5,853 nt of DNA, taken from positions 1 to 5,853 of the forward strand of contig JBEANQ010000156.1 of assembly GCA_041165345.1 (NCBI GenBank). The letters are read 5' to 3'. Of this stretch, positions 4,824-5,853 are shown piece after piece (the first letter of the stretch is position 1; the number at the start of each line of letters is the position of its first letter). Under the pieces are notes generated by a model. The model was not told the origin of the DNA, did no database searches, and was given only the letters and a program-made list of their open reading frames with translations. The DNA is from JBBKWH01 sp041165345 (GTDB lineage: Bacteria; Pseudomonadota; Gammaproteobacteria; Pseudomonadales; Moraxellaceae). Made by a program: the position numbers and the translations under genes.

Positions 4824-5853
4824 TTAATGATCTTGGACACGTTGAAGGGGCAAGTCGGCGGTGCGCATCCACGGTGAGGCAGGCCGACGGCCAGTGTGCG
4901 GTTGGGGGCGTTGCAGTCCATTGACGGCACAGTTAGTGTTAAGCGTATTGTCCCAACGACGACCCTGACACAGCGCGGTGGGTTGTAATGTATCAAGCAA
5001 GGTACTCATCGCCATGCTGGCACTGGGCAACGTGGCTTGAACCACCCATTTGGCGCGTACAGCAACCTGTGGGTCGGCAATGCGATTGCGCTGGCCTTGC
5101 GTCACCAGCCATTCGTCGCGGGTGCCATGCGCTGAGGTGGAGGTGACCGCCACGTCTCGATCAAGGTGGTAGCGTAACTTCATCATGCTTTCTTCAAACA
5201 GCATGGCAAAGTCTTCCCTAGTGTCCACGAAATTATAAAAATCATTGGCTTGATCGGTAAAAAATAACCTACTGATATCGCTGGGAGTGAGGGCAATCAG
5301 GCTCGTGTTCGGTGCTATGCCCTCAAAGTTTACAGCGGCTATTTGGCTTAATGTGGCCGATTGCAAGGGGTATTGTGCGCTGAGTTGATCGGATTGAGGG
5401 CGTCGATAGACGATTTCATCCGCCAAGACCCCAGCGCCATCTAATTGGTTGCGTTGTGCGGCAGGCAAAAAATCGTTGGCATGAGCCAGTTCGTGGTACA
5501 GCAGTGAGGCAACATCTGGCCAAATGTCTGAGGCCAGACGGGTGATGCGCTCGTTGGGCGGATAAAAAAACGACACATATTGACCGTTCTGAACATAGCG
5601 CCACGGGGTCAAAAACGAGAGTTCGCTGCCAAAATCATTTCGATAATCGACTTGCTCAATCAGGCCGTCGCGCTCTTGTGGGGTAAGCCAAAAGACATCG
5701 GGGTTTAAATAGATCGCACCTGTAGGGGACCAATAAAACGACACATTGATGTTGGGGGAAATCACAATCGCCGTGACTGAACCCAGTAGTTTTTGGATAT
5801 CGTTGCCGCCATTCGACTCGGTCAGAAATTGCTCAAACCGTTGCCCCATCCAG
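4824..5853 (-). CDS. HEXXH zinc-metallopeptidase-like protein (N-terminus outside the window)
   Basis: The frame is open to the right edge, so the true start lies outside; residue numbers here count from ATG 5849. The zincin motif LLYHELAHANDF spans 116-127, with H119 and H123 as expected zinc ligands and E120 as catalytic base. A likely third ligand is E212 in TREDFAMLFEES (210-221), 89 residues after H123, a layout like gluzincins with a distant Glu in an E-D-F-A motif. Upstream are well-formed motifs GAIYLNPDVFWLTPQERD (44-61) and YRNDFGSELSFLTPWRYV (69-86). Two late cysteines (C294, C307) could form a disulfide, suggesting export, perhaps as a lipoprotein whose signal lies beyond the window. 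The last 30 or so residues are Pro/Arg-rich and unlike the rest. Substrate and family name are unknown to me; peptidase activity is inferred from the motif. Confidence 0.72.
   Translation of the reverse strand, partial: WMGQRFEQFLTESNGGNDIQKLLGSVTAIVISPNINVSFYWSPTGAIYLNPDVFWLTPQERDGLIEQVDYRNDFGSELSFLTPWRYVQNGQYVSFFYPPNERITRLASDIWPDVASLLYHELAHANDFLPAAQRNQLDGAGVLADEIVYRRPQSDQLSAQYPLQSATLSQIAAVNFEGIAPNTSLIALTPSDISRLFFTDQANDFYNFVDTREDFAMLFEESMMKLRYHLDRDVAVTSTSAHGTRDEWLVTQGQRNRIADPQVAVRAKWVVQATLPSASMAMSTLLDTLQPTALCQGRRWDNTLNTNCAVNGLQRPQPHTGRRPASPWMRTADLPLQRVQDH

Noticed and set aside
4649..4924. Plus-strand open frame of 91 codons across the terminator
   Set aside because: It runs through the promoter, the terminator hairpin and the antisense of the metallopeptidase tail, with no protein-like pattern.
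1..5853. CRISPR array, tRNA, insertion-sequence ends or long direct repeats
   Set aside because: I looked on both strands and saw no regular repeats, cloverleaf-like segments, transposase fragments or long terminal repeats.

Overview
The window reads as ordinary chromosomal DNA from a gammaproteobacterium, most likely in the Pseudomonadales or a related order. The basis is a FinR-type LysR regulator divergent from a ferredoxin-NADP reductase, an arrangement known in Pseudomonas, plus an E. coli-like reductase sequence and moderate GC content by eye. No RNA gene, CRISPR array, insertion sequence, phage or plasmid gene was seen.

Layout. On the left (1-652, minus strand) are two overlapping sensory genes: a cysteine-containing protein resembling the methanogen output domain (MetOD1) family, and the start of a PAS-like sensor that runs off the window. 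Next is a gene-free spacer (653-977). Its 801-940 part has extreme strand asymmetry (37 G against 6 C on the plus strand), as expected of a Rho-dependent terminator for the LysR gene. The centre holds the LysR gene (978-1874, minus) and fpr (1946-2764, plus), divergent across about 71 bp. A DUF2306-like membrane protein (2770-3438, minus) converges on fpr with a 5-bp gap, and is divergent from a secreted YARHG-domain protein (3538-4209, plus). A 142-residue protein of unknown function (4234-4662, minus) has a good sigma70-type promoter. Behind a clear intrinsic terminator (4740-4762) lies a large partial gene (4824-5853, minus) with a HELAH zinc-metallopeptidase motif.

How the genes relate. 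Three units are plausible: a two-gene sensory operon on the left; a redox module in which the LysR protein controls the reductase that passes electrons between NADPH and ferredoxin or flavodoxin; and independently transcribed envelope or hypothetical genes on the right. I found no strong evidence of a novel multi-gene system. The best leads are the cysteine spacing of the MetOD1-like protein, the FinR-type regulator paired with a reductase of the E. coli subclass, the putative rut region, and the unassigned metallopeptidase with its odd C-terminus.
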